A stretch of 64,000 nucleotides of DNA from Burkholderiales bacterium (GTDB lineage Bacteria; Pseudomonadota; Gammaproteobacteria; Burkholderiales; JAEUOS01): assembly GCA_947473125.1 (NCBI GenBank), contig CANJDH010000010.1, positions 1 to 64,000 on the forward strand. Direction: 5' to 3'. The first letter of the stretch is position 1. Every line of letters begins with the position of its first letter. The notes beneath the pieces are model-generated. The model worked only from the letters and a program-made list of their open reading frames with translations, had not been told where the DNA came from and did no database searches. The position numbers and the translations under genes are program-made. Positions 1-9,149 of this stretch are shown piece after piece.

Positions 1-1
1 C

Positions 2-727
2 ATGTTTTCGCTCGGCGCCACGGCCTACCATGCGCTGACCGGCGCGAGGCCGTTCCACGGCGCCAGTACCTTCGACCTGATGGAGCGCATCATCAACCAG
101 GAGACGCCGCTGCCAAGCAGCCTGCGTCCGGATGTGCCCGATGAACTCGACGCCATCGTGCGGCGCGCGATGGCGAAGCGCCCGCAGGAGCGTTTCGCCA
201 CCTGGGGCGCGATGGCCGATGCGCTTGAAGACCTGCTCGGCCTTAGCCAGGCAGACGGCGACGACCTCTCCGAGGCCGACAAATACAGTGCCATGGCGCG
301 CCTCGAATTTTTCCGCGCGTTCACCGATGTCGAATTGTGGGAAGTGGTGAAGCGGGCCCAGTGGCGTCGCTTCGCGCAAGGCGCCAACCTGATCACCGAG
401 GGAGAAAACGACCAGAACTTTTTCATCATTGCCGACGGCCTGGTCAAGGTGTCATCGCGGGGGCAACTGCTCAATGCGGTGGGCGCCGGCGAAGCAGTGG
501 GCGAAATGGCCTGCGCGCGCCGCAACAACGAACCGCGCACCGCCACCGTGACCGCACTCAAGGAAACCTGGGCCGTGTGCCTGATGGTGGACGACCTGGA
601 CCGTTTTTCACCCGCCTGCCATGCGCGTTTCTCGAATGCCTTCCTGGCGATCATGGCGCAGCGCATCGCGATGCTCTCGGGGCGGCTGCTGCATGCCCTG
701 CAGAGCGAAAAAATCGGCATGGTGTAA
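2..727 (+). CDS. Ser/Thr protein kinase with C-terminal cyclic-nucleotide-binding domain (5' partial)
   Basis: Only the C-terminal 241 residues lie in the window; the reading frame is open to the left edge, so the ATG at position 2 is not the true start. Residues 1-75 match the C-lobe of a PknB-type kinase: FSLGATAYHALTGARPF is the subdomain IX region and the RAMAKRPQERF stretch is the usual subdomain XI arginine region. Residues about 100-215 form a CRP-like cyclic-nucleotide-binding fold, with a recognisable phosphate-binding cassette (GEAVGEMAC, then EPRTATV, which keeps the Gly-Glu and Arg-Thr-Ala positions). No DNA-binding helix-turn-helix follows, so this is a nucleotide-gated kinase or regulator rather than a transcription factor. 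The catalytic loop is outside the window, so kinase activity cannot be confirmed. A response-regulator adenylyl cyclase lies 8 kb downstream. Confidence 0.85.
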   Translation: MFSLGATAYHALTGARPFHGASTFDLMERIINQETPLPSSLRPDVPDELDAIVRRAMAKRPQERFATWGAMADALEDLLGLSQADGDDLSEADKYSAMARLEFFRAFTDVELWEVVKRAQWRRFAQGANLITEGENDQNFFIIADGLVKVSSRGQLLNAVGAGEAVGEMACARRNNEPRTATVTALKETWAVCLMVDDLDRFSPACHARFSNAFLAIMAQRIAMLSGRLLHALQSEKIGMV

Positions 728-769
728 CCCCGCCGGTGAGCCGGTGAGGGCGCGCAGGAAGGGTTAGGG

Positions 770-1750
770 CTACTCGAGGACTTCTGTGGCCTGGAGCAGA
801 ATCGTCTGCGGTATCGCGAGCTTGAGCGCATCGGCGGTTTTGCGATTGACGATGAGCTCAAAGCGCATCGACTGCATCACCGGCAGATCTGCCGGTTTCG
901 TGCCCTTGAGAACGCGACCGGTGTAGACCCCCAGTTGCCGATTCGCGTCGGTAATGCTGGTTCCGTAAGTCATCAGGCCGCCTGCGGTGGCAAATTCGCG
1001 TAATCCGTAGATTGCCGGAATGGCATGCCGTGTGGCGAGTTGGATGAGGGCCGGTTTGTGGAAGGCAAACAAGGGGTCGGTTGCCACAAACAACGCCCCC
1101 ACCTTTTGTTTGGCAAGAGAAGCAAAAGCAGCCTCCAATTCGCCGCCGCTGCGCGCCTTGACGGGCACCAGCTTCAGTTTGAGTTTCGATGCGGCTTCTT
1201 GTGCATCACGGAGGTCGGACTGGGCATTCGGATCCTCCGGATTGAGAAGAAAGCCGATCAGCGTCACCTTGGGCAACATTTCATGCAGCAGGCTGATCGA
1301 CTTTGAACCCAGCTGATTGACCAGGAAGGTCACCCCGGTGATATTGCCGCCCGGCCGCGCCAGGCTGGCGACGACGCCGAGTTTGACCGGGTCACCACCC
1401 ATCACAAATACGATCGGCGTTGTCTCGGGCACGATCGGCCGGGCTTTCAGGACGCTGGCAGTACCACCAGTGGCGACAAACACATTCACCTTGCGCGCCA
1501 CCAGCTCGGCCGCCAGCGCCGGCAAACGCTCGTACTGGCCTTCCGCGAAGCGCGATTCGATCACCACGTTCTGGCCATCGACAAAGCCGGCTTCTTTCAG
1601 ACCCTCACGAAACGCGGCAATCACCGGCGCAGAATCGGCAGCACCGCGGCCATTGAGGTAGCCAATCACGGGAAGAGGCGACGTTTGTCCTCTGGAGGAG
1701 AGTGGTGTCGCCAAGAGTGGAAGAGCGGCAACAAACCTACGGCGATGCAT
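770..1750 (-). CDS. TrpX-like ABC transporter substrate-binding protein
   Basis: This encodes a periplasmic binding protein of the ABC_sub_bind family (COG2984 type). The start is the ATG at 1750, giving MHRRRFVAALPLLATPL, a short signal peptide with a twin-Arg-like n-region. A GGGGGA ribosome-binding site lies about 10 bases upstream, while the longer upstream reading has no such support. The mature part shows the family landmarks: IGYLNGRG at the N terminus, GQNVVIESRFAEGQYERLPALAAELV, IPIVFVMGGDPVKLG, and a closing LPVMQSMRFELIVNRKTADALKLAIPQTILLQ. It is the divergent minus-strand member of a cluster of paralogues reaching to 6124, and its C-terminal end (ATEVLE) is less similar than those of the three plus-strand copies. 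No permease or ATPase gene is nearby, so the substrate is unknown. The family is linked to aromatic amino acids in some bacteria. Confidence 0.9.
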   Translation of the reverse strand: MHRRRFVAALPLLATPLSSRGQTSPLPVIGYLNGRGAADSAPVIAAFREGLKEAGFVDGQNVVIESRFAEGQYERLPALAAELVARKVNVFVATGGTASVLKARPIVPETTPIVFVMGGDPVKLGVVASLARPGGNITGVTFLVNQLGSKSISLLHEMLPKVTLIGFLLNPEDPNAQSDLRDAQEAASKLKLKLVPVKARSGGELEAAFASLAKQKVGALFVATDPLFAFHKPALIQLATRHAIPAIYGLREFATAGGLMTYGTSITDANRQLGVYTGRVLKGTKPADLPVMQSMRFELIVNRKTADALKLAIPQTILLQATEVLE

Positions 1751-1909
1751 CGTCACGAATTTCCCCCTGCTTTTTATCGTTATATAACTTCCGTCGCAAC
1801 TTCTTAGGCAGGCGAGAGCATGTGCTGCCGCCAAATTGTTATTTTATTTTGTCCCCACACTTTACTCTTCCTTAAAAAAATAGGGAACGACATATCTGCA
1901 CGCCCACAT

Positions 1910-1921
1910 GTGAATATTCAC
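1910..1921. promoter_or_regulatory. 12-base perfect palindrome GTGAATATTCAC, copy 1
   Basis: The site is a perfect inverted repeat, seen directly. It lies in the divergent spacer between the minus-strand binding protein starting at 1750 and the truncated plus-strand copy starting at 2076. An identical palindrome occurs at 6251-6262, and no third copy was noticed. The geometry suits a dimeric transcription factor. The spacer is otherwise AT-rich between 1835 and 1885 and contains a run of seven G at 2013-2019 just before the truncated gene. Confidence 0.5.
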
Positions 1922-2075
1922 GCCCCAGCTACCGCAAGATGCACATGACTTGCGCGCCCTGTGGCAGTAACATGGGCCTGCAGACTCGGCGATACACCGT
2001 TGCACTGCCATAGGGGGGGAGCCCATGTCGTCTTCACGGATTCGATCGGAGCCAACGATTGCAGGCGTCCGCGGG

Positions 2076-2190
2076 ATGCGGCGTCGCATTCTCGCCCTCG
2101 GGGCCGGCGCTCTCGCATCCCCCTTTGGCGGCCTTGCCCAGCAACCCGCCAAAGTCTGGCGCATCGGATACCTCACGCTGCGTTCGCGCG
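2076..2190 (+). pseudogene. 5' fragment of a TrpX-like substrate-binding protein gene
   Basis: From the ATG at 2076 the frame reads MRRRILALGAGALASPFGGLAQQPAKVWRIGYLTL. This is the signal peptide and first beta strand of the same family as its neighbours (compare KIWRVGYLG and KVWRVGFLA in the intact copies). Similarity stops near 2190, just before a minus-strand toxin-antitoxin-like pair (2215-2768). The frame stays open to 2960, but the intervening sequence is only the complement of that pair. The last codons before the stop at 2960 read VIE-stop, the same ending as the intact paralogues (DRVIE, DKIIE), so a trace of the original 3' end may survive. An upstream in-frame ATG at 2025 also exists. 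Confidence 0.75.
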
Positions 2191-2214
2191 GACCGGGTGC
2201 TCGAATGAGCGAGC

Positions 2215-2547
2215 TCACAAAAGAATCAAGAACCCCGGCGCGTCTTCACCCGTCAGCTTGGCAATGCGCTCAGCGTGCCGGCGCAGCAGTGCTTCCATCT
2301 CATCGGTTGAACAATTGCCCCGGCGAATCCACACAATGCGGGGGGCGACAGTGGCGATCTGACTGCGTTCCTGAAAATCGGAATCCTTGGTCACGATCGC
2401 GAGGCCACGTTCGAGAGCAAATTGCCACACTTGCTCATCCGGGGCACGCTCCAGCCCGGCATCGCGCACATGCAGGGATTCGGGGAACGCATCGGCCAGG
2501 CGCGACACCAACGCCGGCGCGAGGTTTTGATCGAACAGGAGCTTCAC
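2215..2547 (-). CDS. DUF5615 PIN-like protein, probable toxin of a toxin-antitoxin pair
   Basis: This is a 110-residue protein beginning MKLLFDQNLAPALVSRLADAFP. It has the conserved N-terminal acidic Asp (FDxNL), then HVRDAG, a mid-protein IVTKDSDF motif and a hydrophobic end, all hallmarks of the DUF5615 (COG4634) Mut7-C/PIN-like group. The family is a predicted RNase-type toxin paired with DUF433. The start is a GTG whose last bases overlap the stop of the upstream DUF433 gene (GTGA, 2544-2547), so the two are translationally coupled, antitoxin first. The pair sits inside a truncated substrate-binding protein gene. Function is by family inference only. Confidence 0.85.
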   Translation of the reverse strand: MKLLFDQNLAPALVSRLADAFPESLHVRDAGLERAPDEQVWQFALERGLAIVTKDSDFQERSQIATVAPRIVWIRRGNCSTDEMEALLRRHAERIAKLTGEDAPGFLILL

Positions 2548-2768
2548 GCGGCGAGCGTGAATTGCAGACGTTCGCGATCGGCCGCGTAGGCGAGGCAGGC
2601 CTGGATGTCGGCGGCGGTGAGGTCGGGAAAGTCCTTGAGAATTTCCGCGCTGGTCATGCCGGAAGCCAGATATTCCAGCACTTCATAAACGGTGATGCGC
2701 ATGCCGCGAATGCACGGCTTGCCGCCGCGTTTGCCCGCTTCAATGGTGATGATGTCGCGATAGTTCAT
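2544..2768 (-). CDS. DUF433 protein, probable antitoxin
   Basis: This is a 74-residue protein, MNYRDIITIEAGKRGGKP, followed by CIRGMRITVYEVLEYLASGMT, SAEILKDFPDLTAADIQACLAYA. The GKPCIRGMRITV motif and the short helical domain after it are diagnostic of DUF433 (COG2442), the usual partner of DUF5615. The ATG at 2768 is preceded by a GGGAG ribosome-binding site, so the longer upstream reading is not needed. It precedes and overlaps the DUF5615 gene by four bases. As in other type II modules the product is expected to bind the toxin and to autoregulate through its helix-turn-helix-like domain; neither was tested. Confidence 0.85.
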   Translation of the reverse strand: MNYRDIITIEAGKRGGKPCIRGMRITVYEVLEYLASGMTSAEILKDFPDLTAADIQACLAYAADRERLQFTLAA

Positions 2769-2956
2769 GGCATCTCCCGCATGTTCCACATTTTCCGCAT
2801 TGTCTTCCACGATCGGCGCAACCAGGGCTTGATGCCGGACGCCCCGCCGGAGACCCAATGGCGCAATGCGGCTGCCGGTGGTGCGCAGAGGTTTCCAGTA
2901 TACGGAGTTTCAGGTGTATCGCGCCAGCGGAACCCTTGCAACCGGCAGGTGATCGA
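2769..2956. other. Spacer between antitoxin and next substrate-binding gene
   Basis: This 188-base stretch has no convincing gene. It holds the promoter region of the minus-strand toxin-antitoxin pair. At its right end are the bases CAGGTGATCGAATGA (to 2960), which resemble the last codons of the intact paralogues and overlap the ATG of the next gene. Confidence 0.5.
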
Positions 2957-3967
2957 ATGAACCATTCAGCCACCAAGCGCCGCAAAATCCTCGCCGCGCT
3001 CGGCGCCGGCCTGCTCACCAATATGGTTACTGCGTCATCACCCGCGTTCGCGCAACAATCCGGCAAGATCTGGCGCGTCGGCTACCTTGGTACCTCGACG
3101 CCAGACGGGTTTGCGGCCGAGGTGGCGGCGCTGCGGGCCGCCCTGCGCGAGCTGGGTTATGAAGAAGGCCGCAATCTCGTGTTCGATGCGCGCTGGGCAG
3201 ATGGCAAGTACGAGCGCCTGCCGGCGCTGGCAGCCGAGTTGGTGTCGGCGCGCGCGGATGTGATCGTCGCCAACGGTACTGCCGGTGCGGTTGCCGCGCG
3301 CAACGCCACGACTACCATTCCCATCGCCATGATTCTGGTGACCGACCCGGTCGGCGCCGGCCTGGTAAAAAGCCTGGCGCGGCCGGGCGGCAATGTCACC
3401 GGCCAATCCAACTTGATCGGCGACATCAGCTCCAAATACCTGGAGTTGTTGCGCGGCATGGTACCCAAGCTCACCCGTGTCGCGATGATGATCAACCCCA
3501 GCAACCCGGGCAATGCCACGGCACTGAAAAGCGTGCAGGCAATAGCGCCCAAGCTGGACATCGCCATCGTGCCCTGCTCTGCAGCGAGTTCAGCGGAAAT
3601 TGAAACGGCATTCACACGGATGGCGAAAGAAAAAGTCGGTGCGGTGATCGTGGCCGGTGACGGTTTGTTTCTCCAGCAACGACGCCAGATCGCCTCCTTG
3701 ACTGCAACACACCGTCTACCTGCTCTTGGCGCGTATGCCACCCTGGCCGAGGCCGGCATCCTGATGACCTACGGCGTTGATTCGGTCGACAACTTCCGGC
3801 GCCTCGCGATCCATGTGAGCAAGATTCTCAAGGGCGCCAAGCCGGCTGACCTGCCGGTGGAGCAGCCGACCAAGATCGAACTGGTGATCAATGGCAAGAC
3901 CGCCAAGGCATTGGGGCTGAAGATTCCGCAATCCTTGCTGATCAGTGCGGACAGGGTAATTGAATGA
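2957..3967 (+). CDS. TrpX-like ABC transporter substrate-binding protein (tandem copy 1)
   Basis: This 336-residue periplasmic binding protein starts at the ATG at 2957, which gives MNHSATKRRKILAALGAGLL and a hydrophobic core ending at AFAQQ, a normal signal peptidase I site. Family landmarks are KIWRVGYLG, EGRNLVFDARWADGKYERLPALAAELV, IPIAMILVTDPVGAGLVKSLARPGGNVTG and the closing KIELVINGKTAKALGLKIPQ. The ATG overlaps the stop of the broken upstream copy. The final 137 bases (3831-3967) are nearly the same as those of the next two genes, whereas the middle domains have diverged, which suggests tandem duplication with later exchange at the 3' end. No transport partner genes are nearby. Confidence 0.9.
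   Translation: MNHSATKRRKILAALGAGLLTNMVTASSPAFAQQSGKIWRVGYLGTSTPDGFAAEVAALRAALRELGYEEGRNLVFDARWADGKYERLPALAAELVSARADVIVANGTAGAVAARNATTTIPIAMILVTDPVGAGLVKSLARPGGNVTGQSNLIGDISSKYLELLRGMVPKLTRVAMMINPSNPGNATALKSVQAIAPKLDIAIVPCSAASSAEIETAFTRMAKEKVGAVIVAGDGLFLQQRRQIASLTATHRLPALGAYATLAEAGILMTYGVDSVDNFRRLAIHVSKILKGAKPADLPVEQPTKIELVINGKTAKALGLKIPQSLLISADRVIE
3831..3967 (+). repeat. Conserved 137-base 3' end of tandem binding-protein genes, copy 1
   Basis: This segment, starting at AGGGCGCCAAGCCGG and ending at the stop codon, recurs at exactly the same length at 4945-5081 and 5988-6124. It encodes KGAKPADLPVEQPTKIELVI and the rest of the C-terminal lobe. Identity is visibly much higher here than in the preceding part of the genes. 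Confidence 0.85.
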
Positions 3968-4007
3968 AGCCGCGCGACTCGCACATTACGATGGTTTGTA
4001 ACCATCG

Positions 4008-4040
4008 GCCTGAAACCCTTGGTACAAGCCATTCTTCAGA
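4008..4040 (+). repeat. Dispersed stem-loop repeat (GAAACCCTTGGT family)
   Basis: The site reads CTGAAACCCTTGGTACAAGC and ends TTCTTCAG. It belongs to a family found at about ten places in the window, with the core GAAACC(C/G/A)TTGGT followed by a G-rich half that pairs back to the start (here CTGAA with TTCAG). It lies in the 94-base spacer between two tandem binding-protein genes. Confidence 0.6.
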
Positions 4041-4061
4041 ATATTTCAGAGAAAGCACTGC

Positions 4062-5081
4062 ATGAACAATCGCCGCAAGCTCATCGCCGCCACGGGCGCC
4101 GCCGCACTCACAGCGCCATTCGCCTCGCTCGCGCAACCACCGCCGGCCCCTGCGGGCAAAGTCTGGCGCGTCGGATTTCTGGCATCACCTGGCCGACCGT
4201 CCGACCTTGACACCCACTACTACGGCGTATTCAAGCATGGCATGCGCGACCTCGGCTACGTCGAGGGCAGGAACCTGGCCATCGAATGGCGCTTTGCCGA
4301 TGGTGATGCCAAGCGCCTCGCCGCCATGGCGGCGGAACTGGTGCAGTTAAAAGTCGACCTCATCACCACGGCGGGAAACGCCGCCGCCAGCGCGGCACAA
4401 AAAGCCACTGCCACGATTCCCATCGTGATGGGCAGCAGCGCCGACCCGGTCGACAATGGCCTCATCAAGAGCCTGGCGCAACCCGGCGGCAACATGACCG
4501 GGCTATCGGATCTGGGAGGCGAGCTGGCGCCAAAGCGCCTTGAAATGCTGCTCGCCATGACAGCGGTTGCTCGCTCGGGCGCGCCGCGCATTGCGCTACT
4601 GCTGCTCAACACCGGCGGAACCAGCAGCCTGCGGACGCGCGATAGCGTCGTCGCCGCGGGGGAGGCACTGGGTGCGACGATTCTTCCCTTCGTGGCAGCC
4701 ACGGCGGCCGAAATCGAAACGGCATTTGCTGCGATGCGCGCGCAAAAGGCGGGCGCCTTGATCGTGATGCTGATTCCTTTTTTCCAGCAGCAGCGCAAGC
4801 AGATCGCGCAACTGGCGATCAAATACCGGCTGCCGACGATGACTGCCGACCGGCAATATCCGGAGGCCGGCGCGCTGATGAGCTATGGGCCGACCCTTGC
4901 CGACAACTTCCGGCGTGCGGCGTACTACGTCGACAAGATATTCAAGGGCGCCAAACCGGCGGACCTGCCGGTGGAGCAGCCGACCAAGATCGAACTGGTG
5001 ATTAACGGCAAGACCGCGAAGGCGCTGGGGCTGAAGATTCCGCAAGCGCTGCTGATCAGTGCGGACAAGATAATTGAATGA
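4062..5081 (+). CDS. TrpX-like ABC transporter substrate-binding protein (tandem copy 2)
   Basis: This 339-residue protein starts MNNRRKLIAATGAAALTAPF and has a cleavable signal ending near SLAQPP. It carries the family blocks KVWRVGFLA, EGRNLAIEWRFADGDAKRLAAMAAELV, IPIVMGSSADPVDNGLIKSLAQPGGNMTG and the shared ending KIELVINGKTAKALGLKIPQ. It follows copy 1 after 94 bases containing a dispersed repeat. Its stop overlaps a possible ATG of copy 3 (ATGA at 5078), so the tandem genes may be read as one transcript. The substrate is unknown; divergence of the ligand lobe from copies 1 and 3 suggests different ligands. Confidence 0.9.
   Translation: MNNRRKLIAATGAAALTAPFASLAQPPPAPAGKVWRVGFLASPGRPSDLDTHYYGVFKHGMRDLGYVEGRNLAIEWRFADGDAKRLAAMAAELVQLKVDLITTAGNAAASAAQKATATIPIVMGSSADPVDNGLIKSLAQPGGNMTGLSDLGGELAPKRLEMLLAMTAVARSGAPRIALLLLNTGGTSSLRTRDSVVAAGEALGATILPFVAATAAEIETAFAAMRAQKAGALIVMLIPFFQQQRKQIAQLAIKYRLPTMTADRQYPEAGALMSYGPTLADNFRRAAYYVDKIFKGAKPADLPVEQPTKIELVINGKTAKALGLKIPQALLISADKIIE
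4945..5081 (+). repeat. Conserved 137-base 3' end of tandem binding-protein genes, copy 2
   Basis: This is the same segment as at 3831-3967 and 5988-6124, identical in length and in frame. It ends with codons for DKIIE and the stop. Confidence 0.85.
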
Positions 5082-5113
5082 GCCACTCCATGAAATCAAC
5101 CGGGAACACCCAC

Positions 5114-6124
5114 ATGAACACACGCCGAAAGGTCCTCAACGCGCTGGGGGCCAGCGTACTGACGGCGCCGCTCGCCTCTTTTGCACAGGCGCCAGGTGCA
5201 CCCGCCGGAAAGATCTGGCGCATCGGCTACCTGGCTCTGACGGGCCGCGCGGCCAGCGTTCTGACTAGCACCGCGTTAGTGCGGCGCTTGCGCGAGCTCG
5301 GGTACGTTGAGGGCAGCAATCTGCTGATCGAGGCGCGCTTTGCCGATGGTGAGGCAGCCCGCTTGCCGGCGCTGGCGGCGGAGCTGGTGCAATTGAAGGT
5401 TGATCTCATCGTCGCCGTTGCGAATCAGGCCACCGCTGCCGCGAAAGCGGCGACCAGCACGATTCCGATCGTGATGCCCAACACCAATGACCCGGTCGGC
5501 AATGGCTACATCAACAGCCTGTCGCGGCCGGGGGGCAACATCACCGGCCTCGCCGACATTTCTGCCGAGATCGGCCCCAAGCGTCTCGAAATGCTGTTGG
5601 CCATGACGGCAACTCGGGCGCCCAAGGTTTCGCGTGTGGCCCTGCTGGCGCCCTCCGACAATCCGATCACCCGTCGATTCCTGCACCCCCTGGAAGAAGC
5701 AGGCTTGCGCGTTGGTGTCCGCATCGTGCCGGTGTATGCGGCGACGCCGGAAGCGATCGGCCAGGCTTTCGCATCAATGCGCGAGCAGAAAGTGACGGCG
5801 CTGATCGTGGTGCCGTTTCCGGTTTACTTTCAACAACGCAACCAGATCGCCGAATTGGCCGCGCAGCATCGTTTGCCGGTGGCGGCGCCCTTCGCTCAAC
5901 TCGCCGATGCCGGCTGCCTGCTCAGTTACGGCCTGGACCCGCTCGACAACGCTCGCCGAGCGGCCACCTTTGTGGACAAGATTTTCAAGGGTGCCAAGCC
6001 GGCTGATCTGCCGGTGGAGCAACCGACCAAGTTTGAACTGGTGATCAATGGCAGGACGGCCAAGGCGCTGGGATTGAAGATTCCGCAAACGCTGTTGATC
6101 AGTGCCGACAGGGTGATTGAGTGA
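5114..6124 (+). CDS. TrpX-like ABC transporter substrate-binding protein (tandem copy 3)
   Basis: This is the third intact plus-strand paralogue. The chosen ATG at 5114 gives MNTRRKVLNALGASVLTAPL, matching the start of copy 2. In-frame ATGs at 5078 (overlapping the previous stop) and 5090 are possible and would add up to 12 residues. The signal peptide ends around SFAQAP. The mature part shows KIWRIGYLALTGR, EGSNLLIEARFADGEAARLPALAAELV, IPIVMPNTNDPVGNGYINSLSRPGGNITG and the shared ending with KFELVINGRTAKALGLKIPQ. It is the last gene of the array; 225 bases separate it from a sensor kinase gene, and that spacer holds a dispersed repeat and the second GTGAATATTCAC palindrome. Confidence 0.9.
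   Translation: MNTRRKVLNALGASVLTAPLASFAQAPGAPAGKIWRIGYLALTGRAASVLTSTALVRRLRELGYVEGSNLLIEARFADGEAARLPALAAELVQLKVDLIVAVANQATAAAKAATSTIPIVMPNTNDPVGNGYINSLSRPGGNITGLADISAEIGPKRLEMLLAMTATRAPKVSRVALLAPSDNPITRRFLHPLEEAGLRVGVRIVPVYAATPEAIGQAFASMREQKVTALIVVPFPVYFQQRNQIAELAAQHRLPVAAPFAQLADAGCLLSYGLDPLDNARRAATFVDKIFKGAKPADLPVEQPTKFELVINGRTAKALGLKIPQTLLISADRVIE
5988..6124 (+). repeat. Conserved 137-base 3' end of tandem binding-protein genes, copy 3
   Basis: This is the third occurrence of the segment, with a few synonymous and conservative differences (Phe for Ile, Arg for Lys in the encoded protein). Confidence 0.85.
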
Positions 6125-6162
6125 ATTTTCGGTGCGAAAACGCTGCGGAACCCCTGAACACT

Positions 6163-6200
6163 CCCATGAAACCGTTGGTGGGTGCGGTTTTCCATGCTTT
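6163..6200 (+). repeat. Dispersed stem-loop repeat (GAAACCGTTGGTG family)
   Basis: The left arm CATGAAACCG pairs with the right arm CGGTTTTCCATG around a TTGGTGGGTG loop, so this copy shows the stem-loop form most clearly. It lies just after the substrate-binding array. Confidence 0.6.
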
Positions 6201-6250
6201 CATTGTCTGGAAACCCATGGATGCGATGAATCTCCGCTCGGGCAGGGAGC

Positions 6251-6262
6251 GTGAATATTCAC
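6251..6262. promoter_or_regulatory. 12-base perfect palindrome GTGAATATTCAC, copy 2
   Basis: This is identical to the palindrome at 1910-1921 and is extended here by one more matched pair (C at 6250, G at 6263). It lies 88 bases before the sensor kinase start, a position suited to transcriptional control of the signalling operon. Confidence 0.5.
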
Positions 6263-6349
6263 GTGCTTGAGCCTCACCCGCCCACTAGAATCTGATCGGG
6301 GCGATTTCCTCGCGTCCTCTCCCGAGAAACCTGCCACCCCAAACCCGCC

Positions 6350-8762
<2,413 letters not shown>

Positions 8763-8773
<11 letters not shown>

Positions 8774-9149
8774 ACTGGTACTGGTGGTGGAAGACAACGA
8801 CAAAAACATGAAGCTGGCGCGCGACGTGCTCACGGCCAAGGGCTACCGCGTGGCCGAAGCGGTGACCGGCGAAGAAGGCGTGAAGATCGCGCATGAACAG
8901 GTGCCGCAGCTGATCCTGATGGATTACCAGTTGCCGGGCATCGATGGCATCGAGGCATTCCGGCAGATTCGCGGCGACGCGACCACCAAGCACATCCCGA
9001 TCGTCGCAGTGACGGCCTCGGCCATGCCCGAGGAGGAAGCGAAGATGAAGAAGGCCGGGTTTGACGGCTTTTTGACCAAGCCGATCAACCTCAAGGAATT
9101 TGTCAGCGCGGTCGCCGATACGCTGGCCAAGGGCAAAGGCGCCGCATGA
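8763..9149 (+). CDS. Single-domain response regulator
   Basis: This 128-residue CheY/DivK-like receiver has the acidic pair Glu10-Asp11, phosphoacceptor Asp54 in LILMDYQLPG, a Thr in VAVTASAM and the conserved Lys in GFLTKPINL. There is no output domain. The ATG at 8763 lies within the end of the kinase gene, preceded by GGGAGAAG, and its stop overlaps the start of the following gene (ATGA, 9146). It probably acts as a phosphate shuttle or sink between the kinase and the receiver-cyclase encoded next. Confidence 0.92.

Noticed and set aside
2190-2960. Continuation of the plus-strand frame from the broken binding protein
   Set aside because: After 2190 it is the complement of the DUF433/DUF5615 genes, which have proper family motifs and coupled starts.
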